NCBI RefSeq assembly: GCF_004919685.1
Contig: NZ_SMYZ01000087.1
Location: 1 to 60,249 of the forward strand
DNA length: 60,249 nucleotides
Direction: 5' to 3'
DNA from: Mesorhizobium norvegicum
GTDB taxonomy: Bacteria; Pseudomonadota; Alphaproteobacteria; Rhizobiales; Rhizobiaceae
The translations under genes were made by a program, and so were the position numbers. Under the pieces are notes generated by a model that saw nothing but the letters and a program-made list of their open reading frames with translations, had not been told where the DNA came from and ran no database searches. Of the stretch, positions 1-7,957 are shown one piece after another; within the stretch, counting starts at the first letter, position 1; each line of letters opens with the position of its first letter.

Positions 1-61
1 CTCCAATTAACTCCAAATTACAAATATAACAGTTCGCAACCTTGGGTTATACGACTAGGTC

Positions 62-841
62 CTAACGACAAGGACCGTCGTATCTCACGGTATTGCGAGT
101 CAAGGAAAGCGCCCCATGGGTGGTTTTACTACTCAGTTTGTTGTCGCACTCACCGTGACCATAAGCCTGGCTCTTGTTAGCGGCTGCCTGGGTACAGCAT
201 TCGGGCTGTTTCTGGCCATTTCGAAGGGCACGGCACAGCCCGGCCTCAACAGCGTCGTAACGGCCTACACGACGGTCGACGGTGAAGGCCATGAGTTGCT
301 CGAGCTTCATGCCCTCCTGCTCGTAGATATCGTGCAGCTTGGGCGAGACCCTGGCGAGCCGCAGGCGCTGCTGCACGAACGTTGCGGACACGAAGAAGCG
401 TGCCGCGATCTCCTCATGGCTGGCGCCCTGGTCGTGCAGGATCTGGATGGCGCGAAACATGTCGAGCGGATGTAAATCCTCGCGCTCAAAATTCTCGGCC
501 AGCGAATCCTCTTCGATCGGGACCTCGCTATTGGCGTTGGTGACGACGCAGGGAACAGGCTCGGTCTTGACCATGCGCTTCTGCCTGACCAGCAGTTCCA
601 GCGCGCGATAGCGGCGTCCGCCAGCCGGCACCTCAAACATGCCGGTCTCGTTGCCCTCGCCATCCAGCACTGGCCGGACATTGAGGCTCTGGAGCAGGCC
701 GCGTCGTGCGATCGAGGCGGCGAGGTCCTCTATCGTTTCCCCGCGCTTGATGCGCCGGACATTGGACTGGCTCAGCATCAGCTTGTTGAAGGGGATATCA
801 CGCGAGGCGTTGAGGGTGATCTTCTGCTTGGGCGTAACCAT
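62..841 (-). CDS. ParB/Spo0J-like protein, C-terminally truncated and chimeric
   Basis: The first ~188 residues read as a ParB/RepB/Spo0J-family protein: a conserved SNVRR (about residues 26-30), the ParB-nuclease-like VPAGGRRYRAL (71-81), ENFEREDLHP (117-125) and a helix-turn-helix region (about 142-165). Plasmid ParB-like proteins of this type are usually several hundred residues longer. After MAFTV (residue 188, near base 278) the sequence loses all family character and runs on for about 70 residues to the stop, so the 3' part was probably replaced by a rearrangement. The ATG follows a hairpin leader like the one before the ArdC-like gene. Expected role is plasmid partition or transcription; whether this form works is doubtful. 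Confidence 0.75.
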   Translation of the reverse strand: MVTPKQKITLNASRDIPFNKLMLSQSNVRRIKRGETIEDLAASIARRGLLQSLNVRPVLDGEGNETGMFEVPAGGRRYRALELLVRQKRMVKTEPVPCVVTNANSEVPIEEDSLAENFEREDLHPLDMFRAIQILHDQGASHEEIAARFFVSATFVQQRLRLARVSPKLHDIYEQEGMKLEQLMAFTVDRRVGRYDAVEAGLCRALRNGQKQPECCTQAAANKSQAYGHGECDNKLSSKTTHGALSLTRNTVRYDGPCR

Positions 842-900
842 GTGGACTATCTCCGCGACGGGCGGCCGAGACTCTCTCGACCTCCAAACCCGTCATGAAG
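842..900 (-). promoter_or_regulatory. hairpin leader of the parB-like gene
   Basis: Read on the minus strand, an 8-bp stem (bases 875-882 with 864-871, including one G-T pair) with a 3-nt loop (872-874) sits 22 nt before the ATG. It is flanked upstream by GACGGGTT and downstream by GTCGCGGAGA. The same flanks surround a stem of different sequence before the ArdC-like gene, so the fold is kept while the bases change. The function is unknown. It could be a cis-acting RNA or a protein site. Confidence 0.6.
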
Positions 901-1018
901 ACCGGCGCCGCCCTCTGACTCTGAGGACGGCGCCGAATCCAGAAAGACCGGGAGGGGCACAGGGCCGCGGACACGTCTTTGCGCATCTGCGGCTTTGCGG
1001 ATTTCGAGGGCTGAGATC

Positions 1019-1390
1019 TCATGCGCCGTCCCGGCCAGACAGAGCGCCGTGGCAGAGGATGCGTTCCGCGTCGCGAATGCTTCCGGCCCGGTGGGCGGCC
1101 TCTGCCCAGACAGATATCCGCAGGTCGGTGGCAAAGAGCATGTCGCGCTCGATGCCCATGCCGAAGGGCAGCCGGATCGACGTCATTTCGAGAAGCGAGA
1201 ACGTGCCCAGCTCGGGATAGCCGAGATCAGCGAGGCCGAACATGGTGTTGCCATCGGCGTCGAGCTCGGTGGCGAGCCATACGCCCTCACCCAGCGGATT
1301 GAAGAACTTGACCACTGGGATATGGTCGGTGTCGCGCTCGAGGCCATTGATGAGCAGGCGCTCGCGCAGGTCGTCGGTGAGGAGAATCAT
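1019..1390 (-). CDS. DUF2958 domain protein
   Basis: This 123-residue protein has the DUF2958 layout: LLTDDLRERL at the N terminus, then VVKFFNPLGEGVWLATE and a FGLADLGYPELGTFSLLE stretch. The family is common on plasmids and integrative elements of Proteobacteria and has no established biochemical function. The start overlaps the end of the ArdC-like gene by 4 bp, so the two are surely co-translated. The tail beyond about residue 90 is less typical. Family assignment is confident; function is not. Confidence 0.8.
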   Translation of the reverse strand: MILLTDDLRERLLINGLERDTDHIPVVKFFNPLGEGVWLATELDADGNTMFGLADLGYPELGTFSLLEMTSIRLPFGMGIERDMLFATDLRISVWAEAAHRAGSIRDAERILCHGALSGRDGA

Positions 1391-2358
1391 GCCGCCCTCC
1401 TGTCGATCTCGGTCTCATCGACCTCGGCGGAGCCTGCCTTGGCTCCGCTGCCAGGTTGCGGCAGGAAGGCGAGCAGCCAGTCAGCCGCCTTGCTGGCCTG
1501 GGAGGCGGCACGAACGATGGCGCGGTTGTCTTCGCGCAGGACCTCAAGCCAGGAGGCAAGGTAGTCGGCGTGGCGCACGGTTGGCACGATGCCAAGCGAG
1601 GCGCAGCAGAAGGCAGCGTTCATCTCGGCGACCAGTTCCTCGAAAGCATATCTCTTGGTGCCGAAGGCGCCGCCAAGGTCACGGCCGACGCGGGAGGCAT
1701 GGCCGGTCGCATGCCCAAGCTCGTGCAGGGCGGTGCGGTGCCAGTCGATGGTCTCGAAATAGGCCTGCGGGGGAGGCACCCGCACGTAGTCGTGCGCCGG
1801 CGCATAATAGGCGCTATTGCCACCGATGCGGAAATCGATACCTGTCGCCTTGATCAGCGCGTCGACGGCCGGCTCGATCAGTCCGGGCTCCGGTGTAACC
1901 GGAGCCGCGGCCAGACCGTCGGGCAGATTTTCACATTGCGCCACGTTGAACACGATGAAGCGCTTCAGGAACGGTATGGCCTGTGCCGCCTCGCCGGTTT
2001 CCCGCGCGCGATTCTTCTCGTCGTCAGGGATGAAGCGGTCAGCATAGACGACGGTGGTCCCGTGTTCGCCCTTGCGGACATGGCCGCCCAGCGATAGCGC
2101 CTGGCGGAAAGTCAGCCAGCCCTGGACGGGAAAGCCATGCTCGACGACCGCACCCCACAAGATAAGCACGTTGATCCCGGAATAGGCGCGGCCTGTGGCG
2201 GCATTGGCCGGCATGGCGAGGGGCGCTTGCGCCGCCGCCGTGCCCCAGGGCTGCACCCAGGGAAAGCGCCCAGCTTCCAGCTCGGCGATGATCTTGTTGG
2301 TGATATCGTCATAGAGGCTTGCCCGGTCGGCGCCGGCGCGAGCGTAATGTCTGGACAT
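1387..2358 (-). CDS. ArdC-like antirestriction protein with zincin domain
   Basis: The 323-residue protein has the ArdC-type N-terminal ssDNA-binding domain (about residues 12-140, with GRAYSGINVLIL and an HVRKGEHGTTVVYAD stretch) and a C-terminal zincin metallopeptidase domain with HELGHATGH (HExxH at 212-216) and a downstream EELVAEM glutamate. ArdC proteins protect incoming plasmid DNA from host restriction. Length and both domains are complete. It is the first gene of a minus-strand operon with DUF2958 and probably the parB-like gene. Its 5' leader holds the hairpin described at 2359-2420. Confidence 0.88.
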   Translation of the reverse strand: MSRHYARAGADRASLYDDITNKIIAELEAGRFPWVQPWGTAAAQAPLAMPANAATGRAYSGINVLILWGAVVEHGFPVQGWLTFRQALSLGGHVRKGEHGTTVVYADRFIPDDEKNRARETGEAAQAIPFLKRFIVFNVAQCENLPDGLAAAPVTPEPGLIEPAVDALIKATGIDFRIGGNSAYYAPAHDYVRVPPPQAYFETIDWHRTALHELGHATGHASRVGRDLGGAFGTKRYAFEELVAEMNAAFCCASLGIVPTVRHADYLASWLEVLREDNRAIVRAASQASKAADWLLAFLPQPGSGAKAGSAEVDETEIDRRAA

Positions 2359-2420
2359 CGCGGTTCTCCGCGACAGGCGCCGGAGGCCTCTCCTCCAGCT
2401 CTCAACCCGTCACGGCAAAC
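2359..2420 (-). promoter_or_regulatory. hairpin leader of the ardC-like gene
   Basis: On the minus strand an 8-bp stem (bases 2392-2399 with 2379-2386, again with one G-T pair at the third position) and a 5-nt loop lies 20 nt before the ATG. It is preceded by GACGGGTT and followed by GTCGCGGAGA. The stem sequence differs at most positions from the parB-like leader while pairing is kept. The purine-rich GGAGA near the start could be the ribosome-binding site, so the hairpin may affect translation. Confidence 0.6.
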
Positions 2421-2437
2421 CGGTCCGTACTCTCACT

Positions 2438-2908
2438 CTAGTCGGCGTTGCGGGGGCCTCCCGCAGAAGGAGGACGCTCTCGAATTTGGGCAATGCGGAG
2501 CTCGGATACATAGTCCGATTCAATACCCCGCCTGGGATTCGGTTCCATGCTCAAGGATCTCCGCGCCGGCGACCGTCGGCGCTCAAAGGAAGAACGGCGT
2601 ATAAGCCGCAGTCCTGCGCGCGGCCGCAACAGCGGATCATTGTCGCGCGCAGGACGGAGGAAATTCGCCCCCGCCACGGGCGGTGAACGGGACAGCCGTA
2701 GGAGCGTCAGCATAGCGCCGGCCGCAGGACGGGACGCGGGACCGACTGTCCCCGTCCGCGGTGGTCCACATGTTTTGCGTCGAAGCCGACCGGCGAGATC
2801 GCGCGCATTTCCGGCTCTCGACAGTCCGGCCGCTGATGGGCGACGATGCGATAGGATTGTCCAGCCCAGCGCCGAATTAGCCTGGACGAATTCGATGAGG
2901 TCTTGCAT
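2438..2908 (-). CDS. hypothetical protein, doubtful
   Basis: An open frame begins at an ATG with a strong GGGGAAGGG ribosome-binding site, and its first ~20 residues (MQDLIEFVQANSALGWTI) look like normal protein. The remaining ~135 residues are Arg/Pro/Ser-rich low-complexity sequence of the kind produced by reading GC-rich DNA out of frame. Either only the N terminus is real and a frameshift has occurred, or the frame is spurious. It lies directly downstream of the zinc-ribbon gene on the same strand. No family is recognised. Confidence 0.25.
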   Translation of the reverse strand: MQDLIEFVQANSALGWTILSHRRPSAAGLSRAGNARDLAGRLRRKTCGPPRTGTVGPASRPAAGAMLTLLRLSRSPPVAGANFLRPARDNDPLLRPRAGLRLIRRSSFERRRSPARRSLSMEPNPRRGIESDYVSELRIAQIRERPPSAGGPRNAD

Positions 2909-2919
2909 CCCTTCCCCCC

Positions 2920-3381
2920 TCAATTGCGTGGCAGCTTGTGAATTTCCAGCCTGACAGGCCCTCCCCTGTCACAACTTGTGCAGAAGAGCGCTCGCTCGAC
3001 CGAACTGAACAGGGCGCCTTTTCCATAGCGTTCGATGAGCCCGGCAGGCTTTACCGTTGCATGGTGCGAACAGGATCTGCACCAAGCCCGCAACACATGC
3101 CACTCGCGAAGATCGCCGAGCGCCACATCGAGGCCTGCATGAACGCTGCCATCAATGATGGCCTGCGGTGGGATCTTGACCTCGCCTGGTGTCAGGATTT
3201 TCTCCATCACATGCCGACTGTTGTAGTGGATTAGCAACATGCCCGGCCGGCGCCGGATGGCAGCTTGCCATGCGGCCTGGCTCACCGTTGAATCGGGGGA
3301 CCGCGAAATGGTTTCTGACAAAGCCTGCTCGTCGCGATCCCAAACCTCGATCCGAAAATTGTCTTCCGCGGTTTTTGCCAT
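2920..3381 (-). CDS. hypothetical protein with C-terminal zinc ribbon
   Basis: The 153-residue protein is not a family I recognise by name. The N-terminal half (about residues 9-62) is a compact alpha/beta-looking region (FRIEVWDRD, PGMLLIHYNSRHV). The C-terminal half carries two CxxC knuckles (WCRSCSHH and FCTSCDRGG) about 30 residues apart, typical of a zinc ribbon. It lies among plasmid-backbone genes, is transcribed toward the ArdC-like gene, and is divergent from the gene at 3539. A DNA-binding or accessory role is possible but unproven. Confidence 0.6.
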   Translation of the reverse strand: MAKTAEDNFRIEVWDRDEQALSETISRSPDSTVSQAAWQAAIRRRPGMLLIHYNSRHVMEKILTPGEVKIPPQAIIDGSVHAGLDVALGDLREWHVLRAWCRSCSHHATVKPAGLIERYGKGALFSSVERALFCTSCDRGGPVRLEIHKLPRN

Positions 3382-3538
3382 AGCTTCGCCGGCCAGCGCG
3401 TTTCACGCCGAACCATGGTCCCTTTGCTGCTCAGATCACGCTGAAATAAGGAACATATTCCTCTCTCGTCAAGGGTGCGCTTGACTCTGCGTTCTCTTTT
3501 TGTTCACTATTGGCAGAATTAGCCATAGGAGGCGAACC

Positions 3539-4294
3539 ATGGGACTTCGCTTGAACATCGAGAACGCAACACCCGAAGAGCTCGCACGCGGCATCGCGGC
3601 AGCCGAAGCGGTGTTTGCACGCGCCGGCATTACGGCTTTGCAAGGCGCGGAAGGACTGTTCGCGTTGGAAGGCTGGGATATCAAAGGCTTTCCAGAAGAC
3701 GACAAGCCGACCGAGGACGAGGATCGGGCTGCCACAATCTGGTTGGAAGCCGACGAGGCGGCGGCGGCGGCATGTTGTGCGGGCTGGCCGGCGGAAAAAG
3801 TTCCGCATCATCAGGTCATGGAACTGATCAACGTTCCCCGCACGAAGTTGCAAAGTGAGGCGATTCCAGACACGTGGCCGGAGCGCAAGCAGCTCTATCC
3901 TGCCGTCGTCAAGCGGCTGGAAATCACGACCGGCCCGGACCGCCAGATCGATTTCGATATTGCCTTTGTTCTTGGCTGGGTTCCCGAGCGGCCGACGCTG
4001 GATCGGGTTGAGCCGCTTTCGGAAGATGGAGACCGTATCCCCTTCTTCACCAGCGACCTGGCCCAGGTCGAAGAGATGGCGCGCAAGGCGCTCAAGGACT
4101 GGACAATCGAGATTGACCGAGATCCCTGTGATGCCCACGTTTTCGACGCGACGGCCAGCGATGACGGTGATGAGTTGCGCATGGCGGCATGGCGTGATTT
4201 CGACGGCTCCTTGCATATGGAAAAGCCGCCGGCAAATCCTGCAATCGCGCTGACGCTGGCAATGATGCGCGGCCAGTCAATGCATTTCGAATAG
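3539..4294 (+). CDS. hypothetical protein (251 aa)
   Basis: The start is set by an AGGAGG at 3527-3532, 6 nt before the ATG. An upstream in-frame start at 3500 lacks such a site. The product is acidic and soluble, with no signal peptide or membrane segment, an Ala/Glu-rich N terminus and no recognised motif. Its TAG stop overlaps the GTG start of the next gene, so the two form a translationally coupled pair. Such genes are frequent in rhizobial plasmid and integrative-element backbones. No function can be given. Confidence 0.7.
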   Translation: MGLRLNIENATPEELARGIAAAEAVFARAGITALQGAEGLFALEGWDIKGFPEDDKPTEDEDRAATIWLEADEAAAAACCAGWPAEKVPHHQVMELINVPRTKLQSEAIPDTWPERKQLYPAVVKRLEITTGPDRQIDFDIAFVLGWVPERPTLDRVEPLSEDGDRIPFFTSDLAQVEEMARKALKDWTIEIDRDPCDAHVFDATASDDGDELRMAAWRDFDGSLHMEKPPANPAIALTLAMMRGQSMHFE

Positions 4295-4674
4295 TGGTCA
4301 AACGCAGTCGGGGCTCACCAAGGCCATCGGTGATCGACCGCGACTGGCCACACCAGGTTGCGCTGCCGGATGACCTCTGCACTGAACGGAACTTCACCAT
4401 GATCGCGACGTTCTGCCAGGAACGAGGGCTTAAGCACCAGACGCGGCAGGTGCAGGCGATATGGCCGAACGGGAAATATGAAACCTTTCGGCTCCATTGC
4501 TTCGGCGAAGCCGCGTCTGCAAAGGTGTTTCTTGATCACTTCGAGGGGCTGATGTTCGATCCGAAGCGAGATCGGGAGTATGGAAAAGTGCGCGGCGTCT
4601 GGCGCCGCACGGGCGAATACACGCCGGTTCTCGATCTCGGCCCTCTGAGCGTGCCGGAGATATTGCGAAGCTAA
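4294..4674 (+). CDS. hypothetical protein (126 aa)
   Basis: A small basic protein begins with a GTG that shares its first base with the stop of the preceding gene. Visible conserved-looking segments are RDWPHQVALPDDLC near the N terminus and MFDPKRDREYGKVRGVWRR near the C terminus. It has no signal peptide, membrane segment or catalytic motif that I can name. It ends 2 bp before the convergent SRAP gene. It is probably a real rhizobial accessory gene of unknown function. Confidence 0.65.
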   Translation: MVKRSRGSPRPSVIDRDWPHQVALPDDLCTERNFTMIATFCQERGLKHQTRQVQAIWPNGKYETFRLHCFGEAASAKVFLDHFEGLMFDPKRDREYGKVRGVWRRTGEYTPVLDLGPLSVPEILRS

Positions 4675-4676
4675 AG

Positions 4677-5270
4677 TCACGAGCTTTCGGCGCGAACCGT
4701 CTCCACCGAAAGCGAACCGGCTGGAAGAGGCCGCAAAAGCTCAGCCTCAGGCTTCGTCAAATTGATCCAGGCCGCCCAATTCTGCGGCTGAAGGACGACC
4801 ACCTGGCGGTTGTGATATGGCGCGACATCTGGCCCAGGATCGGTCGTCAGCATGGTGAAGGTGGGCGGCTTGTTGCCGACGGCTTCACGCCAAAGCCCAG
4901 CGACGGCCATGAATGGAGAGCCGGTGAGCGTGAAGCGATGTTTCGCCTTCGGATACTTTGTCCCGGTGAATTCGAAGAATGCGGAGGCGGGGATGAGGCA
5001 GCGCTTGCTATTCCCGAATTGCCGCCCTTCGGAGCGGAAGTTGAACACAGGCCCGCCCTTTGGTCCGGTCGGTGGAAATCCGAACGTCATCGATGCCAGT
5101 TCGATCGCGTCGCCGGCGGCGCGCATTATAGGAGCGGGATCCTTGATGCGAATGTCGTCCGCCTGTGGCAAATCGAGTTCCGTCTGGTGGATCGGGACTT
5201 TGAGCGCCAGCGACGCCATCATCCGGCAATACTCAGCCCAAATTATATGCTGTTCGTAATCGTTGCACAT
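4677..5270 (-). CDS. SRAP-family abasic-site processing protein (YedK/HMCES type)
   Basis: The 197-residue protein has the SOS-response-associated peptidase layout. After methionine removal Cys2 becomes the N-terminal nucleophile that crosslinks abasic sites in ssDNA. The family's other active-site residues appear as Asn77 in FNFRSE, Glu100 in CLIPASAFFEF and His153 in PYHNRQVVVL. SRAP proteins shield abasic ssDNA and auto-release. This is a common passenger on conjugative elements, consistent with the single-stranded DNA made during transfer. Length matches the family. Confidence 0.85.
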   Translation of the reverse strand: MCNDYEQHIIWAEYCRMMASLALKVPIHQTELDLPQADDIRIKDPAPIMRAAGDAIELASMTFGFPPTGPKGGPVFNFRSEGRQFGNSKRCLIPASAFFEFTGTKYPKAKHRFTLTGSPFMAVAGLWREAVGNKPPTFTMLTTDPGPDVAPYHNRQVVVLQPQNWAAWINLTKPEAELLRPLPAGSLSVETVRAESS

Positions 5271-5770
5271 GGACGGCTCCGGATGTGGGCGCTCTAATCA
5301 CACTACGGCATATAGAGACGTGACGGAACGCGGTCGGCACTCAACCCAAGGATCTCGTTCAACCAGGACATCGGTCTCCTTGCGGCCCCAACGAAGGCTT
5401 GCGAGCGTCGCGGGTCTCTTTGAGCCCCTCGAGAACGCCGAGGCAGCCTTTTTACGGGCAGCGACATGTCTTCTGCCGGTCATCGTCGGCCGTACCCCTT
5501 GCGGGTTAGTCATAGAAGGCTACGACTGGACCAGGAAAGCCGGACATAGAGAGCGGGGACCGGATTGCCTCAAGCGTAGCCCACTCCTGTCGCACACCGG
5601 CAAACTGCCGCTGTTCGACCAGGCGCAGAACTTCCGCGACATCTATCGTGTGCCAGTCCTCGCGGCGCGCTAATCCAGTTCGTGGTAGGCGCCCTGATGT
5701 CGGTCCTGGCCTGATGGATGGATCGCTACGGCGGCAGGCCGCTTCACTCGGTCATGCCGCCACGCCAATT
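5271..5770 (-). other. 500-bp region with possible gene remnants
   Basis: No convincing intact gene lies here. On the minus strand a frame from about 5755 to a TAA at 5506 reads like real protein in its middle (EDWHTIDVAEVLRLVEQ) but has no ATG and is preceded by an in-frame stop, so it may be the tail of a lost gene. A 71-codon frame (5298-5513) starts with an ATG overlapping that stop and ends 28 bp before the SRAP start. It is basic, without known motifs, and could be genuine. A GGCGGCA/TGCCGCC inverted repeat around 5728-5762 could terminate the copper/thiol operon. Confidence 0.35.
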
Positions 5771-6328
5771 TTACATACCACCGCCGCAGCCGTCGGACAG
5801 GTTCCAAACATCCACGATCTGCTTGCCGGTAAAACCGTGTTCATGGATCAGGTATTTCGCCAGTCCGCCATACATCTTCCAGCGCCAGCATTGGCAGCAG
5901 CACGGGCCTTTCTCGTTGGAATTGGCCATCGCGTAGTCGTAAGCCTTCTGCTCATCGCCGGTGAGCTGCATGTCATAATAGGCCGTTGCCTGTTGCGCGG
6001 TCGCCACCGGTATGTCGTAAGGATCCTGCGGGATCATCGCGATGTCGCGGTATTTGGTCAGGCCATCCGTCTGTTCTGAATAGCGCTTTAGGTCCATCGG
6101 GCTGCAACACGAGCCCTTGATCCGCGATATGGCCGGCATAGTGGCGATTGAGTCCGTGAACTTGCTCGAGCAGGAGCTGTTGCCATTATGGCTGAGATCC
6201 TCGAAACGCTTGATCAACCACGGATCACTGGCAGCGACCGCTGTGTTGGCGCTCAGGAAGACCATCAACCCGGCGACCGCGACCGCCATGGCGAGCGTTT
6301 TTCTCGCGAGGTTCGAAATAGGAGCCAT
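5771..6328 (-). CDS. secreted Cys-rich protein with PCYCGC-like motif
   Basis: The 185-residue protein begins with a signal peptide (ALAMAVAVAGLMVFLSANTAVA) and contains nine cysteines in clusters: SSCSS, GSCCSPM, and GPCCCQCWRW near residues 142-151. The last resembles the PCYCGC motif family, whose function is unknown. It is the last gene of the long copper/thiol operon, 22 bp after the CcdA gene. The cysteine clusters and the neighbours (SCO, DsbA, CcdA) suggest periplasmic metal binding or a thiol-redox substrate. This is inference. Confidence 0.65.
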   Translation of the reverse strand: MAPISNLARKTLAMAVAVAGLMVFLSANTAVAASDPWLIKRFEDLSHNGNSSCSSKFTDSIATMPAISRIKGSCCSPMDLKRYSEQTDGLTKYRDIAMIPQDPYDIPVATAQQATAYYDMQLTGDEQKAYDYAMANSNEKGPCCCQCWRWKMYGGLAKYLIHEHGFTGKQIVDVWNLSDGCGGGM

Positions 6329-6350
6329 TAGAAGATTCCTTTCCCGGCCT

Positions 6351-7085
6351 TCAGCCGATGCGCGTGAATATTGGAAACTGTTCGAGCAGCCAGAACGAGA
6401 ATGTCGACATCTGTCCGGTGATCATGGCGAGCCCCATGATCACCATGATTGCGCCGGCGGCCGGTTGCAGCAGCCGGCCCGCCTGGCGCATCGCCTTCAG
6501 CCGCCGCGCCAGGCTGTCGGTGAACAGCGCGGCAAGCAGGAACGGAACGCCAAGGCCAAGCGAGTAGATCGCAAGCAGGGCGACGCCGTCGGCGACCGTG
6601 GCGGAGGCAGCACCCACGGTCAGGATTGAGCCAAGAATCGGACCGATGCAAGGCGTCCAGCCAAAGGCGAATGCCAGACCGAGCGCGTAAGCGGACATCG
6701 CGCGGCCGCCGGGCGCGGCGGCATGAAACCGCGCCTCGCGCATCATCCAGCCCGGGCGGACGAGCCCGATGAGGAAAAGGCCGAACAGGATGACGATGGC
6801 GCCGCCGACAAGATTGAGCTCGACGCGGTAGCTGAGCAGCAATCGGCCAAGCGCCGTGGCGCTGGCACCGAGCACGATGAAGACGGTCGAGAATCCGAGC
6901 ACGAAGCACAGACTGAGACCTGCCGCCGACAAGCGGGCCGTCCGATCGGCCGGCCCGTCAGTCGGCGTTCTACCGGCGACATAGGAAACGTAGCCCGGCA
7001 CCAGCGGCAGCACGCAGGGCGAGAGAAACGAGACGATGCCCGCCGCGAACGCGGTCAGCACGCCGATGTTGGAAAGTTCGGGCAT
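6351..7085 (-). CDS. CcdA/DsbD-family thiol-disulfide transmembrane protein
   Basis: The 244-residue protein has about six membrane segments and the two signature half-motifs of CcdA: SPCVLPLVPGY near residue 24 and GWTPCIGPILG near residue 145, whose cysteines pass electrons from cytoplasmic thioredoxin to the periplasm. It lacks the periplasmic domains of full-length DsbD, so it fits the short CcdA form. It lies 12 bp after the DsbA gene and would supply reductant to the neighbouring TlpA-, DsbE- and SCO-like proteins. Confidence 0.88.
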   Translation of the reverse strand: MPELSNIGVLTAFAAGIVSFLSPCVLPLVPGYVSYVAGRTPTDGPADRTARLSAAGLSLCFVLGFSTVFIVLGASATALGRLLLSYRVELNLVGGAIVILFGLFLIGLVRPGWMMREARFHAAAPGGRAMSAYALGLAFAFGWTPCIGPILGSILTVGAASATVADGVALLAIYSLGLGVPFLLAALFTDSLARRLKAMRQAGRLLQPAAGAIMVIMGLAMITGQMSTFSFWLLEQFPIFTRIG

Positions 7086-7097
7086 CGATCAGCTACC

Positions 7098-7895
7098 TCA
7101 TTTCTGCAAGCCCCGCGCCCGCTCGATCAGTTTTTTCATCGTATCAAGATCGGTGGCGCCGGGAAAAATCTGATCCCCGACAATAAAACCTGGCGTTCCG
7201 GTAATTTTTAGCGCTTGGGCTAGTTCCATATTGCGGTCGATCGACGCCTGGATTTCCGGGCTCTGCATGTCGGTCTGCATGCGCGGGACATCGAGGCCGG
7301 CCTCGGCCGCGACCTTGAGCACCACCGCCTCGGTCACCCGTGTCTTGGCGCCGAACAACGCCTTGTGGAACTCCACGTACTTCCCTTGTTGGTCGGCCGC
7401 GAGTGCTGCCTTGGCCGCGAACACGGAAGCTGGCCCGAGGATGGGGAATTCCTTGTAGACGATCTTGAGTTGCGGATCGTCGGCCACGGCTTGCGCCATG
7501 ATAGGTGCTACCTGGCGGCAATAGGGACAGTTGTAGTCGAAGAATTCGACCATGGTGACGTTGCCTTCCACGTTGCCGCCAACAGGGCTGTGCTTGTCTC
7601 GAAGGATATCGTCGGCACGCGACGCAAGCGTCGCCTTTGCCTCGGCCGCATCGGCCTCGCGCTGGCGTGCCTCCATCCCTTGTATCGCCTCCATGATGAC
7701 CTCGGGATGCGCGATGATGTAGTCATGCACCCGTTGGTCGAACTGGTCCTGGGACATTTCGCCGGCCGCGATCGCCAATTGCTGCGCGCCCTGAAAGCCC
7801 GGGTTGAGCAGGAGCCATCCTGTCACTCCGGCAAGCAGAAGCGTGCGGACAAGCCAGCCCCCGTATCGATTTGCCTGTTTTAGCCTGCTGACCAT
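7098..7895 (-). CDS. DsbA-family thiol-disulfide oxidoreductase
   Basis: The 265-residue protein is anchored or exported by an N-terminal hydrophobic segment (about residues 16-31), then has a helical spacer and a thioredoxin fold with CPYC at residues 123-126. The cis-Pro loop is TGTPGFIVGDQIFPG near the C terminus. The 'DIL' and 'PVGG' features between residues 96 and 108 are typical of the DsbA/Com1-like group in alphaproteobacteria. It could oxidise, isomerise or reduce periplasmic thiols depending on its partner. The adjacent CcdA gene suggests a reductive route. Confidence 0.87.
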   Translation of the reverse strand: MVSRLKQANRYGGWLVRTLLLAGVTGWLLLNPGFQGAQQLAIAAGEMSQDQFDQRVHDYIIAHPEVIMEAIQGMEARQREADAAEAKATLASRADDILRDKHSPVGGNVEGNVTMVEFFDYNCPYCRQVAPIMAQAVADDPQLKIVYKEFPILGPASVFAAKAALAADQQGKYVEFHKALFGAKTRVTEAVVLKVAAEAGLDVPRMQTDMQSPEIQASIDRNMELAQALKITGTPGFIVGDQIFPGATDLDTMKKLIERARGLQK

Positions 7896-7957
7896 GTACG
7901 TCTCTCCTTGTTATCCGTTAAGGCGGCCGGGTCGGCATGCCGCCGATGAAAACTGCG

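Noticed and set aside
116..475. Plus-strand frame of 119 codons
   Set aside because: Antisense to the ParB-like gene, with no family match; the minus-strand reading is clearly coding.
2547..2954. Arg-rich plus-strand frame
   Set aside because: Low-complexity Arg/Ser/Ala sequence, antisense to the doubtful 2438-2908 frame; typical of GC-rich non-coding reading.
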